From: Arthrospiribacter ruber
GTDB taxonomy: Bacteria; Bacteroidota; Bacteroidia; Cytophagales; Cyclobacteriaceae
Direction of reading: 5' to 3'
NCBI RefSeq assembly: GCF_019343195.1
Contig: NZ_RPHB01000008.1
Coordinates: 290,093-354,092, forward strand
Length of the DNA stretch: 64,000 nt
The notes below the pieces were generated by a model. The model searched no databases. It saw only the letters and a program-made list of their open reading frames with translations, and had not been told where the DNA came from. Shown one piece after another: positions 54,415 through 63,418 of this stretch. The translations under genes were made by a program, and so were the position numbers. Numbering within the stretch: position 1 is the stretch's first letter; each line of letters begins with the position of its first letter.

Positions 54415-54849
54415 ATGAATCCAGGTATCTTTAAAAAAATGCTTATCAATTTTTCGGTGGATACCCAAAGATTGAAAATGTAGAATTTCTTTTTTCAAGT
54501 AAGGACTGTTTGCTGAAGGGATACTGCCCCTGCAAAGTCTGTAAACCCTTGGAACCGGTAAAGTCTATGCCTTTGGAAATACGAAAACTTTTAAAGGAGA
54601 TGGAAAGCAATCCTGACCTTAAAATAAATGATAGGGGATTACCTATAAAAAGCAGGCTGAAATGTTGGGAGACCCAATGGCTGTCCGTGCAGTGGCCAGT
54701 GCCAATGGGATGAACAGAATATCCATAATTATTCCATGTCATCGGGTCATCGGGAGTGATGGCAGGCTAACAGGCTATGGAGGAGGGATCTGGCGAAAAA
54801 AATACCTTTTGGATTTGGAGGCCGGCATGGATAAATGAACGGACTTTAT
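54415..54849 (+). repeat. ada-containing duplicated segment, shorter copy
   Basis: Direct-orientation copy of 33844-34558, lacking the 277 bases between the two CCAAAG hexamers; a single CCAAAG is left at 54465-54470. No MITE follows: the equivalent of the TATTTA target reads TATTTT here. Confidence 0.9.
54465..54838 (+). pseudogene. ada: ada remnant, second copy
   Basis: It encodes the later part of the Ada zinc domain (PKIENVEFLFSSKDC, then PCKVCKP), the fragment [18 protein letters not shown], the same internal deletion and frameshift as the copy at 34045-34544, and the methyltransferase motif PCHRVIG before TGA 54836-54838. The start codon and the first two zinc-binding Cys (FCKPSC) are lost with the 277-bp deletion. 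Since both copies share the internal deletion, the gene was already broken when duplicated. Confidence 0.9.
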
Positions 54850-55055
54850 TTTACAAAAATTTAAAATCCATTCAAATCTATATACTAAAACAAGCAACAT
54901 CATAACCCATCAATGTTCGGTTGCGGACAAATTTGTTCGGGAGATCATGAGACATCTATGAAAAAAATAGGTTTAAGGGCATAAGAGTGTCTTTAGATTT
55001 GGCATGCATTTAGGTTTAATTATTTTCGAAAGTCCTAACCCTAGTCCGCAGTCCT

Positions 55056-57515
55056 ATGTTGAAAAGTTACTTTAAAATTGCCTGTAGAAACCTTCTAAAA
55101 CACAAGATCTTCAGTGCTATAAATTTTTTAGGCCTAACTGTCGGTGTGACTTCATTCTTGATAATTTTTCAGTATGTCAATTATGAGTTGAGTTATGACA
55201 GGTTTCATGAAAATGCAGATCGTATCTACCGGGTTCAGCATGACAGGTACTTTGATGGAGAGCTACAATATCAAAAAGCCCAGACTTTTATTCCTACAGG
55301 AGAAGCAATGATGAATGAATTTGTTGAGGTGGAAGCCTACACCACCTTATTCCGAATCAGCGCCGAATCGGATATTACCATGAGGCACAAAACAGAAAAG
55401 GGGGAATTAGTCAGCTTTTCAGAAGAGGAAGTTTACCATGCAAAAGGTGATTTTTTTAAAATATTTACCTTACCTATAATAGAAGGACAAAAAGAAATCA
55501 AAAGCATACCTGAAAAATCAGTGTTGATTTCCAAATCTGTTGCCAGCAGGTATTTTGGAGAAGAATCAGCTGTAGGGAAATTCATTAGCCATAATTATGT
55601 TGAGGACCATGAAATAATCGGAGTTTTTGAAGACTTTCCCTCCAACTCACATGTAAGTATGGATTTCATTTTTGCCTGGCAGAAAGTAACCGATGAGGCC
55701 AATGGTGGGGATGAAAACAATTGGCGCTGGGATGGATTTTACACCTACTTACTGCTGCATCCGGGATCCGATCCCGGGACATTGGAAAATAAATTTCCGG
55801 GATTGGTAGAAAAATATAAATCTGGCCAGTTAAATGAGCAAGTCAGTTCGGTACTTTCCCTTCAGCCTTTACCTGACATACATTTAAAATCCAATCTTTT
55901 AGCTGAGTTAAAACCAAACGGTGATCAAAAAATTGTCTTCACACTATTGGCTTTAGCTATTTTCGTCTTGTTGATTGCATGGATAAACTTCATAAATCTA
56001 TCTACTTCAAGGTCTTTCGAGAGATTCAAAGAAATAGGTATCAGAAAAGTTATAGGTTCAGGGAAAAAAGAAATTTTCTTTCAATTTCTTCTAGAGTCCT
56101 GTCTATTGAACTTTATTTCTGTCCTTACAGCATTCTTACTGATATCCCTTTTCAATCCAATAATTAGCCCTCTTTTAGGCATTGATCTGGTAAATTCATT
56201 TCTCAACAAGGCCGGATTTTGGACCATCCTTTTGTTTATGATCATGTTGGGAGGTGTTGCCGCCAGCATTTATCCGGCACGTATAATGTCTTCCTTCAGG
56301 CCCGCAATCATACTTAAAGGCAATCAGTCCAGGGTACCCGGTAACACTTCCTCAATAATCAGGTATGGTTTGGTCGTCTTTCAGTTCGTCATATCGATAT
56401 CATTGATCGGAGCCTCTTCCATGGCCTACAAGCAACTGAGTTTCATGAAAGATAAAAGTCTGGGGCTGAATATTGAAAATACTTTGGTCATCAATACAAA
56501 AGCTACTTTTGGACCTCCAGGATCGGATTCTGTATTTTTGGACAATCTGAATACCTTTAGGAATTCATTAAGAAATTATGAAAGCATAGCAGCAGTTACT
56601 GCTTCTTTTGAAATCCCTGGGAAGGAACACCAATCCATAATTCCTCATTTCAGGCATTCGAAAAACAAGGAAGAATTGGCCGCACTATACCTTACCAGGG
56701 TAGACTTCGACTTCATTCCTGCCCTATCTGTAAATCTCCTGGCAGGAAGAAACTTTATAGAAGGCAAAGACAATCAATCTACCCTGATTTTGAATATGGA
56801 GGCCATAAAAACCCTGGGCTATGAAAGTCCGGACGAAGCATTGGGCCAGGAAGTAATCTGGGGGAACCAGGCTCAGAACAAAGCAAAGATCATCGGTGTG
56901 GTAGATTTAAGGGCCACTGCCTACAAAAAAGAGAATTACCCGATAGCCTACACGCCCACCTTTTTCCCATTTAGATATGCCACCATTAAATTTGCAGAGT
57001 CCAACAATTTTACAGAAAATCAGATGATCCAAATGGCAAAAAATGCCTGGATGTCCAACTTCCCCGATATCCCTTTTGATTATTTCTTCTTGGACGAATT
57101 GTTTGAAAATCACTACAAATCGGATCATGACTTCGGTCTTGTACTTGCCCTGTTCACCGGACTGGCCATACTGGTTGCTTGTTCAGGTCTGTTCGCCATT
57201 GCTACTTTAACAGTGGAGCAGAGAACCAAAGAAGTTGGCTTAAGGAAAGTCATGGGAGCGTCTACCTCTCAGTTGTTGGTTTTACTCTCAAAGAATTTTC
57301 TGCTTTTGATTTTAATTGCAGGCTTGATCTCTGTACCTATCATCAAAACAGTATTGGAGATATGGCTCGAAAATTACCCTTACAAAGCGGCAATTTCCTG
57401 GTGGATTTACTTACTTCCTATTGGATTGATCGTATTGGTTTCGGCACTAACCATCGGTGGTAATATCCTCAAAGCATCCCTGGTCAATCCGGTAAAATTA
57501 TTAAAGTATGAATAG
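55056..57515 (+). CDS. FtsX/MacB-type ABC transporter permease
   Basis: An 819-residue permease with a duplicated MacB layout: N-terminal helix (about 20-40), periplasmic MacB_PCD domain (about 45-280), three helices (about 290-310, 340-365, 385-405), a helix near 435 (IIRYGLVVFQFVISISLIG), second periplasmic domain (about 460-680), and three C-terminal helices with FTGLAILVACSGLFAIATL and RKVMGASTSQLLVLL. The GIRKVIG and GLRKVMG loops are typical FtsX contacts with an ATPase, which is not encoded here. In Bacteroidota many such orphan permeases exist; substrates are usually unknown (peptides, antibiotics, lipoproteins). Confidence 0.92.
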   Translation: MLKSYFKIACRNLLKHKIFSAINFLGLTVGVTSFLIIFQYVNYELSYDRFHENADRIYRVQHDRYFDGELQYQKAQTFIPTGEAMMNEFVEVEAYTTLFRISAESDITMRHKTEKGELVSFSEEEVYHAKGDFFKIFTLPIIEGQKEIKSIPEKSVLISKSVASRYFGEESAVGKFISHNYVEDHEIIGVFEDFPSNSHVSMDFIFAWQKVTDEANGGDENNWRWDGFYTYLLLHPGSDPGTLENKFPGLVEKYKSGQLNEQVSSVLSLQPLPDIHLKSNLLAELKPNGDQKIVFTLLALAIFVLLIAWINFINLSTSRSFERFKEIGIRKVIGSGKKEIFFQFLLESCLLNFISVLTAFLLISLFNPIISPLLGIDLVNSFLNKAGFWTILLFMIMLGGVAASIYPARIMSSFRPAIILKGNQSRVPGNTSSIIRYGLVVFQFVISISLIGASSMAYKQLSFMKDKSLGLNIENTLVINTKATFGPPGSDSVFLDNLNTFRNSLRNYESIAAVTASFEIPGKEHQSIIPHFRHSKNKEELAALYLTRVDFDFIPALSVNLLAGRNFIEGKDNQSTLILNMEAIKTLGYESPDEALGQEVIWGNQAQNKAKIIGVVDLRATAYKKENYPIAYTPTFFPFRYATIKFAESNNFTENQMIQMAKNAWMSNFPDIPFDYFFLDELFENHYKSDHDFGLVLALFTGLAILVACSGLFAIATLTVEQRTKEVGLRKVMGASTSQLLVLLSKNFLLLILIAGLISVPIIKTVLEIWLENYPYKAAISWWIYLLPIGLIVLVSALTIGGNILKASLVNPVKLLKYE

Positions 57516-57540
57516 TTAAGACTTACTAGATTCAAAGCTG

Positions 57541-57796
57541 TTGAAAACAGCAAAAACGGAGAATCGTCCGCTTCAACCACTTTTTATTATCGCCAGGATT
57601 GGCGATATGATCAGTGAAGAATATGAAGGAGGGGAAAAAGTCAAAGGACAAATTTCAGGAAAGTAAGGTGAAGCAGGGAATATTGATATGGTCTATCAGC
57701 ATATCAATGTTGATGGGGCAATCCGCACGGGTAAATGTTGATTTAGTTCATACCTTATCAAAGATGGAACACTTCACTTAAAAGATCTCTGCCAAT
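57541..57796 (+). pseudogene. Remnant of a small lipocalin-like ('N-acetylglutamate synthase'-labelled) gene
   Basis: Codons for EEYEGGEKVKGQISGK, then after a stop GEAGNIDMVYQHINVDG and IRTGKC, then after another stop SSYLIKDGTLHLKD follow the order of a short Bacteroidota protein family often mislabelled N-acetylglutamate synthase. The upstream part (ASTTFYYRQDW) is in another frame. At least one frameshift and two stops are present, so it is dead. Identification is from memory of the family pattern. Confidence 0.7.
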
Positions 57797-57863
57797 GAAA
57801 CATTGAGACCTTTCCAGTGGTACCCAAATAAACTCCAAGGATTATTCTCATAAATATTTTTTT

Positions 57864-58033
57864 CTACAAACAGTCTTTTAGCATAGCTTCAGTAATTTCT
57901 ATAGCTACCCGAATCAATGAGTAGCCTGAAAGGGAGACCATTCCATACCCCATGAAGAGGTGTGTATGCGTCCATGAGGATACCATCGGTGATGCCAAAA
58001 GAGAGCTGGATATATAAAGATCTATCCTACTTA
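57864..58033 (-). pseudogene. Possible C-terminal gene remnant cut by the MITE
   Basis: About 55 minus-strand codons are open and end at TAG 57864-57866 (GYGMVSLSGYSLIRVAIEI, then TEAMLKDCL). The composition is protein-like with amphipathic helices, and the open frame runs up to the MITE insertion site (58028-58033). No matching coding sequence is evident on the other side. Family not recognised. Confidence 0.3.
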
Positions 58034-58296
58034 GGGCGTGCTGAAAAACGCCAACAGGAGAATAAATGCTTTAAATTTTGATGAATACCCCGTTTGTCAA
58101 GTATTTTCTTTTTAAGCAGGTGCACGCTTATTCAATGATATAAATGATTTCCGTGCTCCTTAAAATTTCAAAATTCGAAATTTTAAGGCTAGTCTCAGGC
58201 ATACCATCTTCTTCATTGGGCTCACTCGAAGTATAAGCATACATCTTCATTCGCCCGCTTTGAATCTGGCATACCTGAGACTTTTTCAGCAAGCCC
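58034..58296 (+). mobile_element. MITE-like element, full copy 2
   Basis: 263 bp, opposite in orientation to 27080-27343 and nearly identical to it. Ends GGGCGTGCTGAAAAA and TTTTTCAGCAAGCCC; flanked by the direct repeat TACTTA (58028-58033 and 58297-58302). The internal palindrome has arms at 58158-58168 and 58178-58188. No coding capacity. Confidence 0.9.
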
Positions 58297-58347
58297 TACT
58301 TAATCTATTTTATTTGAAGGTACAATGTGTTTCAAACAAAAATCAGC

Positions 58348-60525
58348 TTAGATTTTAAAATTGACGGAAACCACCAGTCCTCTTCCATCCGAAGGCCAAA
58401 CACCCGCTCCAGGATACATGGTTGGTCGTTTGGTGAAGTATTGTCTGTTCAATAAATTGTTAATCCCTAATCTAAACACATACCGCTCTGATAAGGTAAA
58501 GCTACTGTTCCAATCAAAAACATGATATTCCGGTACCAAACCCAAAGCTCCGTCGGGAGAAGGAATAAGGGTATTCAAAGGATCTGCAAAGGACTCACTC
58601 ACAAATTGGTGCTGAAAAAGCGATTTGAATTTACCGATTTCCAGGCTCAGTCCGCTACGGACTATCCATGCAGGTACTGATTCTATGCTGTTCCCTACAA
58701 TAGAGATGTTTTCTGTTCCACTTCTTATGCTTCCTGCAACGTACTGCCCATCCATCAAAGAAGAAGCATTGAAAATGGAAAACTTTGACTTATGGCTGTT
58801 GTATAAAACACTGTTGAGCCACAATTCTATCCCATTTGTCCTACTATCTCCAATGTTACTTTTGGTGACAAAAGTCTGACCATCCACAACATCAATTAGG
58901 TTCCCAACGCGATTGCCTACGAATGTTCTGAAAAATGTCAGGTTGTATTGGAGCAGAGGATGCTTTCTATTTTCAATCCCTATTTCTGCATTGTAGCCAA
59001 AAGAATGCTCCAAGTTTTCTGCAATACGGGCAAATGGATCACCGGGAACCAAATCCTGAAAAAGTATTGGCCTATTGGCTTGTGAGACTCCTCCAAAAAC
59101 CCGGAGACCATTTTCCTTAAACCATTGTCCATGTATCCCAAAAGTCAGAAAATTGTAGGGAATTTCCTGCGGAACATCTCTTCCTTCCAGATAATCAATC
59201 CTTCCCGTCATGATTGAACTTCCTTTTTCATACCTCAATCCAGGAGAAATGCTCAGGTTATCTCTTAGGTAAATTTGGTTTTCCAGTGCAAAAGCAAGGC
59301 TTTGGCTGTGCAGGGAAAGTTCCCTTTCGAAATCGCCCTGTACCGATAAATCAAATAGTGTGTTCGTACTTCCCTGCCCCCTTTGGTTCCTGTCGTTGAT
59401 ATTGTTGAAATACCTAATAGAAGCACTCAGGTCATTATTAAATCCCCCCAATTGGTATTGGTGCAGAAGCCTCACTTCAGAAGTTCTGCTGTTGTAATAA
59501 TGTATAGCTACATTTCTTGGAGCAAATTCATTGGTTTCGGGACGGATGTCATCAATGGCTAGTGCATTACCGGGAAATTCCACAGAACTTCTAGACCCCA
59601 AAATCATGGAACTTACCCATTGGAGTTGGGTATTTGGGTTTATTGTCCAATCTACTGTCACAGCAGGCACCCATATTTCGGGGGTGTAAAAATTCCGGAA
59701 CCGGGTGGACTGCCTCGGGTTTTCCTTAAACATCTGATCATTTAATGGCCCCGGAATCTGATACAGGTACGTGCTTCTGGAAAGTTCAGCTTTGATGTTC
59801 AGACCAGCATTTGCAGCATAGGCCAAAGAAAAATGCTGGGCATCTGAATCTGATCGGGCATTGTCTCTGTATCCACTGGATATCCTTTTTTGGTAGTACG
59901 CATAATATGTCCACTTCCCGGTTTTTCCTCCCAGTGAGTTGAAAGAAGAAAAAAGACCAAAAGAACCGACAGAGGTCATGTTTTCAAATCCAAACACTTT
60001 TGTTGTATCAGCCGACTTGAGCACATAATTGAGCATCCCACCAAACTGTTGTCCATATTGCAAGGCTCCTGTCCCTCTGATCAGTTCTACTCTTTCCACT
60101 GCTTCCATTGGGGTGGAATAATGGGAAGCAGGATAGCCATAAATATCTGTGTTGGTAATGATGTTGTTTTGGCGCACATTGAATTCCCAGCTTCTGTGGG
60201 CATCCAATCCTCTCAAAGAAAGGTTAACCTGATTGCCTGCCCCATCCATGTCATAGACAAAAGCTCCAGGAACTTGGGCAAAAATCTGTCTTCCGGTCTT
60301 TTCGGCAATATTGGCAGGAAGATCAACGATAGAAATCACCTCTGTTTTTCTACCGCCGATGGGCATGAGAAAAGATCGGTCAGACAGAGTTCCAACTGTG
60401 GGAAGTTCTTTAAATCCAAAAATCCCAATTTCTTTTAACTCTATTGTTTTTAGACTATCAACTTGACCGAGAGCACTGCTGATGGAAAACAAATAAACAA
60501 GAACCAACCTTGCAAAGCATTTCAT
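58348..60525 (-). CDS. FecA-like TonB-dependent receptor
   Basis: About 725 residues: signal peptide (ending SSALGQ), plug domain (about 60-175, with RQIFAQVPGAFVYDMDGAG and RGTGALQYGQQFGGMLNYV) and barrel with IPGPLNDQMFKENPRQSTR and FRNFYTPEIWVPA, which are characteristic of Fe(III)-dicitrate (FecA-like) receptors. No STN domain is present, so no sigma signalling is expected. Start ATG 60525 gives a standard signal peptide; ATG 60555 is possible. The gene lies downstream of the DinB-like, MbnH-like and MbnP-like genes on the same strand with gaps of about 190 and 110 bases, so it may have its own promoter. Confidence 0.88.
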   Translation of the reverse strand: MKCFARLVLVYLFSISSALGQVDSLKTIELKEIGIFGFKELPTVGTLSDRSFLMPIGGRKTEVISIVDLPANIAEKTGRQIFAQVPGAFVYDMDGAGNQVNLSLRGLDAHRSWEFNVRQNNIITNTDIYGYPASHYSTPMEAVERVELIRGTGALQYGQQFGGMLNYVLKSADTTKVFGFENMTSVGSFGLFSSFNSLGGKTGKWTYYAYYQKRISSGYRDNARSDSDAQHFSLAYAANAGLNIKAELSRSTYLYQIPGPLNDQMFKENPRQSTRFRNFYTPEIWVPAVTVDWTINPNTQLQWVSSMILGSRSSVEFPGNALAIDDIRPETNEFAPRNVAIHYYNSRTSEVRLLHQYQLGGFNNDLSASIRYFNNINDRNQRGQGSTNTLFDLSVQGDFERELSLHSQSLAFALENQIYLRDNLSISPGLRYEKGSSIMTGRIDYLEGRDVPQEIPYNFLTFGIHGQWFKENGLRVFGGVSQANRPILFQDLVPGDPFARIAENLEHSFGYNAEIGIENRKHPLLQYNLTFFRTFVGNRVGNLIDVVDGQTFVTKSNIGDSRTNGIELWLNSVLYNSHKSKFSIFNASSLMDGQYVAGSIRSGTENISIVGNSIESVPAWIVRSGLSLEIGKFKSLFQHQFVSESFADPLNTLIPSPDGALGLVPEYHVFDWNSSFTLSERYVFRLGINNLLNRQYFTKRPTMYPGAGVWPSDGRGLVVSVNFKI

Positions 60526-60719
60526 CCCTTGTTCCGAACTTCTAAACACATCCATTTTATTCTCATTTTAGGATGACAATATTATTAAAATTAACTTTGG
60601 AATTCAATCATCCTGAGATTTATCATGATTATGGTAGAAAGTGTTAGTTTGAATTCACCGATAAATTTGTTGCTATCCTGACTTAACAATGATCACATCG
60701 GATTTTTAAATAGAAGCAT

Positions 60720-61259
60720 TTACCACCCAAAATAACCTTTTGGAACAATCCCATTCATCCGAAGATATACCAAAGAGTATCCTCTGTGGTGATTGTTATG
60801 GTTTTCGACAATATTGAAAAGTCTCCAGGCAGAAATGGCTTCCTTTCCGAACTCGATCTCTTTTTCTAAGTCTTCGGAAGTCATTGATTCCAATGATTGG
60901 GTCATAAAGGCATACATGCGATCCACTTCGGCAATTGTCTCTTTCTTATTGAAATCACGATCCCTTTTGAAATCCTTGTAAGGATTTTCCAGATTGAGGC
61001 GGTTTGCCAATTGATTACAGGTAAAGATGGCGTTGTGCACATAGTGTTCCGAGAATGTCATTAATTCCGGTGTTGGTCTATAGCTGTACAGGCTATCTGG
61101 CATCTGTTCCAAAATAGCATAAGTATAAGCTTTGGATTTTTCTAATGATTCCATGATAGCAGACGCATGGTCAAAAGAAGCTGATTTTCCATCTTCCAAT
61201 TTGGTTGAACAACTCCATAAGCTATGAAGTAGGCAAAGGATCAATAAGTATTTTTTCAT
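60720..61259 (-). CDS. DinB-family lipoprotein
   Basis: A 179-residue DinB-fold protein (four-helix bundle with putative metal-binding His: HYVHN near 74 and the C-terminal HNNHHRGY near 155-162). Unusually for the family it has a lipoprotein signal (lipobox LWSC, Cys17), so it should be outside the cytoplasm. DinB proteins are metal-dependent hydrolases or transferases, often thiol-related; the substrate here is unknown. It lies between the FecA-like receptor and the di-heme peroxidase-like gene on the same strand. Confidence 0.85.
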   Translation of the reverse strand: MKKYLLILCLLHSLWSCSTKLEDGKSASFDHASAIMESLEKSKAYTYAILEQMPDSLYSYRPTPELMTFSEHYVHNAIFTCNQLANRLNLENPYKDFKRDRDFNKKETIAEVDRMYAFMTQSLESMTSEDLEKEIEFGKEAISAWRLFNIVENHNNHHRGYSLVYLRMNGIVPKGYFGW

Positions 61260-61372
61260 GCAAATTTTGATTTAAAAGAGTAAAAGAAAATGACAGGTTT
61301 TATGAATTTTTGATATACACAGCCAAACCTAACAAGCAATACGCCCAAAGCTTTTCAACAAAATAAGACTAA

Positions 61373-62467
61373 CTACTCATAAGGTTTTGAAAACTCTGGA
61401 TTTTCTATAAATTCCAAATCTGTCAGTGTTTTCAAAAATGCTATGATGGCTATTTTATCATCATAAGTCAATGAAATTCCAGGCTTTGGTTGTTCACTAT
61501 AAAGCATCCGGCTTGTATAAGGAGTATCCTTGATCCCATCGCTGTAGTGATCGAGCACTTGCCCCAGATTGCCAAATCGACCGTCGTGCATGTAGGGAGC
61601 AGTGATCGCAACATTTCTAAGAGAGGGTGTCTTATATGCTCCCATATCTTCATCTCTGAAGGTGATTCGATACCTTCCCAAGAATATTTTTTCATGCGAT
61701 AAATCTGAAAAATCATCATCCAATCCATTGTTGTGGAATTGGTTATCTGTAAAGAGTTCCCCAGAGTGACAAGGGGAGCAATTGTTCCTGACTAATTCCA
61801 ATCCTTTCAATTCTAGGCTGCTCAGTCTTACATTTTCTTCCTGTCTGAAATAACGATCATACTTGGAGCCCGCAGATACAAGTGTTTTCTGAAACAATGC
61901 CAATGCTTTAGCAACATTTTGAACTGTTGGCCCATCTTCATAGGCTTCGAAAAAGATCTCTACATAATCTGGGTTTGAGGATATTTTAGCATCCAAACCC
62001 TGTAAAGACATTCCCATTTCATCAGCATGTGTCAATGGTCCGAAAGCCTGCGATTCCAGGTTTTTTGAACCTCCATCCCAAAATAAGCCATTGTTCATCC
62101 AGACCATATTGAAAAGGGTTGGTGAGTGCCTTTCTAGCGTGTTACCTGAGACTCCGTGATTGCCCAAAGCTACACCATCAGAGAATGCCAAATGCTGTGA
62201 ATGACAACTGGCGCATGATACCTTTCCATTGGCCGAAATGTTGGGGTCGTAGAACAATCTTCTACCCAGTTCCACCCCTTCTTTTGTCAAAGGATTGGAT
62301 TCTTGAAATACCGGAGTAGGGAATCCCTCTGGAACCTTCATATTGATGAAAGTCGGGCCAGGCTGAGGTAGTTCTGGTTCTTCAATTTGAAAATCACAGG
62401 AGCTCAATATAGCTCCTGTGATCAAAACAAATGAAAAAAATCTCTTTGGGAAACTTTTCTCCACCAT
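61373..62467 (-). CDS. Di-heme cytochrome c peroxidase family lipoprotein (MbnH/MauG-like)
   Basis: About 364 residues, lipoprotein signal with lipobox ILSSC (Cys24). Two c-type haem sites are present: CASCH (residues 85-89) and CSPCH (230-234), in the usual CCP/MauG spacing, with DVGRR-like ELGRRLFYDPNIS before the first and KTPSLRNVAITAPYMHDGRF after the second. Start: ATG 62467; a GTG two codons upstream is possible. Encoded 14 bases after an MbnP-like gene, it matches the MbnP-MbnH pair, in which the MauG-like enzyme oxidises a tryptophan of the partner to kynurenine. Ordinary H2O2-reducing peroxidase is the alternative. Confidence 0.92.
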   Translation of the reverse strand: MVEKSFPKRFFSFVLITGAILSSCDFQIEEPELPQPGPTFINMKVPEGFPTPVFQESNPLTKEGVELGRRLFYDPNISANGKVSCASCHSQHLAFSDGVALGNHGVSGNTLERHSPTLFNMVWMNNGLFWDGGSKNLESQAFGPLTHADEMGMSLQGLDAKISSNPDYVEIFFEAYEDGPTVQNVAKALALFQKTLVSAGSKYDRYFRQEENVRLSSLELKGLELVRNNCSPCHSGELFTDNQFHNNGLDDDFSDLSHEKIFLGRYRITFRDEDMGAYKTPSLRNVAITAPYMHDGRFGNLGQVLDHYSDGIKDTPYTSRMLYSEQPKPGISLTYDDKIAIIAFLKTLTDLEFIENPEFSKPYE

Positions 62468-62481
62468 TTTCACATTTTACA

Positions 62482-63327
62482 TTAATTACCCGAAGTAGAG
62501 GTAGCTGATTTCAATTCAAAGGAATTAAAGTAATTGTTTGTCAACTCCTCCATAAGATCTGGACTAGTGGCTCCGATGACAGTATTAACCCATGGAAGCT
62601 CGAAATCTACCACACCTTTTACATCCAAATTGACTATCACTTCAGAAGAAGTAGTAGAATTTATAGTAATCGGCTCAGCAAATTCGAATACCTTATCACC
62701 ATAAAAATCATTAGATCCTGTTTCCCAATAGAAACTCTTCGACTCAGGTTCATCTTTTAGCCAAGTCATCTTTCCTGAAACCGATGTAAAAATATAGCTT
62801 GTAAACCACATCCAGTTGTCAGCAGCCATTCCATTCAAGGCATTCAATTCTCCTACTGTCAATGTCAGGTTATCATTGTATTTTGGTTCAACACCAATAT
62901 GAAACTTGATGGCTTTATAATCACCTGCTGGAATATTTGCAATGTCAACTTTCTCTCTTTTGTTTGCAGGATATACTTTGTTGAAACTTCCGTCCTGGAC
63001 AGGTATAGCATTGTTTTCCTCAATAAGGTAGTAAGAATTCGGAACCAAATGCTCTTCGCCGGATACATCAATGAAGCTTACGTTACTTACCCAATATCTT
63101 AACCTGGTAAATTCATATTCCAAATCAAATTCCCCTGATTCATTGTTCAGTTTATAAGGAAATGGTTTGTTCAATTCAAAATTGGCATCTCCATAGCGTG
63201 CATCAAAGGTAATGCTGACTTTCCCTTCTACAATTGCTGCTGGACCTTCAATCTCTACATATTGAGTTTCAACACATGCAGATAACAAAAGAATTATTAA
63301 GACTGAAATTAATATATTCGTTTTCAT
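62482..63327 (-). CDS. MbnP-family copper-binding lipoprotein
   Basis: A 281-residue lipoprotein (lipobox LLSAC, Cys18). The beta-sandwich MbnP features are visible: VSITFDARYGDANFEL near 37-52, FDLEYEFTRLRYWVSNVSF near 71-89, IPAGDYKAIKFHIGV near 136-150, and the conserved GMAADNWMWFTSYIF near 171-185 with adjacent Trp residues. In methanotrophs MbnP binds copper and one Trp is converted to kynurenine by MbnH; the MbnH-like gene follows here after 14 bases. Copper handling is therefore the best guess, not proven by the sequence. Confidence 0.88.
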   Translation of the reverse strand: MKTNILISVLIILLLSACVETQYVEIEGPAAIVEGKVSITFDARYGDANFELNKPFPYKLNNESGEFDLEYEFTRLRYWVSNVSFIDVSGEEHLVPNSYYLIEENNAIPVQDGSFNKVYPANKREKVDIANIPAGDYKAIKFHIGVEPKYNDNLTLTVGELNALNGMAADNWMWFTSYIFTSVSGKMTWLKDEPESKSFYWETGSNDFYGDKVFEFAEPITINSTTSSEVIVNLDVKGVVDFELPWVNTVIGATSPDLMEELTNNYFNSFELKSATSTSGN

Positions 63328-63418
63328 ATTTTTTTGTTATTAAATTTGAAATTTTCTATTTTTCTATTGATTTATTTGGCAAAATTTATTGCCATTTTAT
63401 TTTTTATTTATATTTTTT

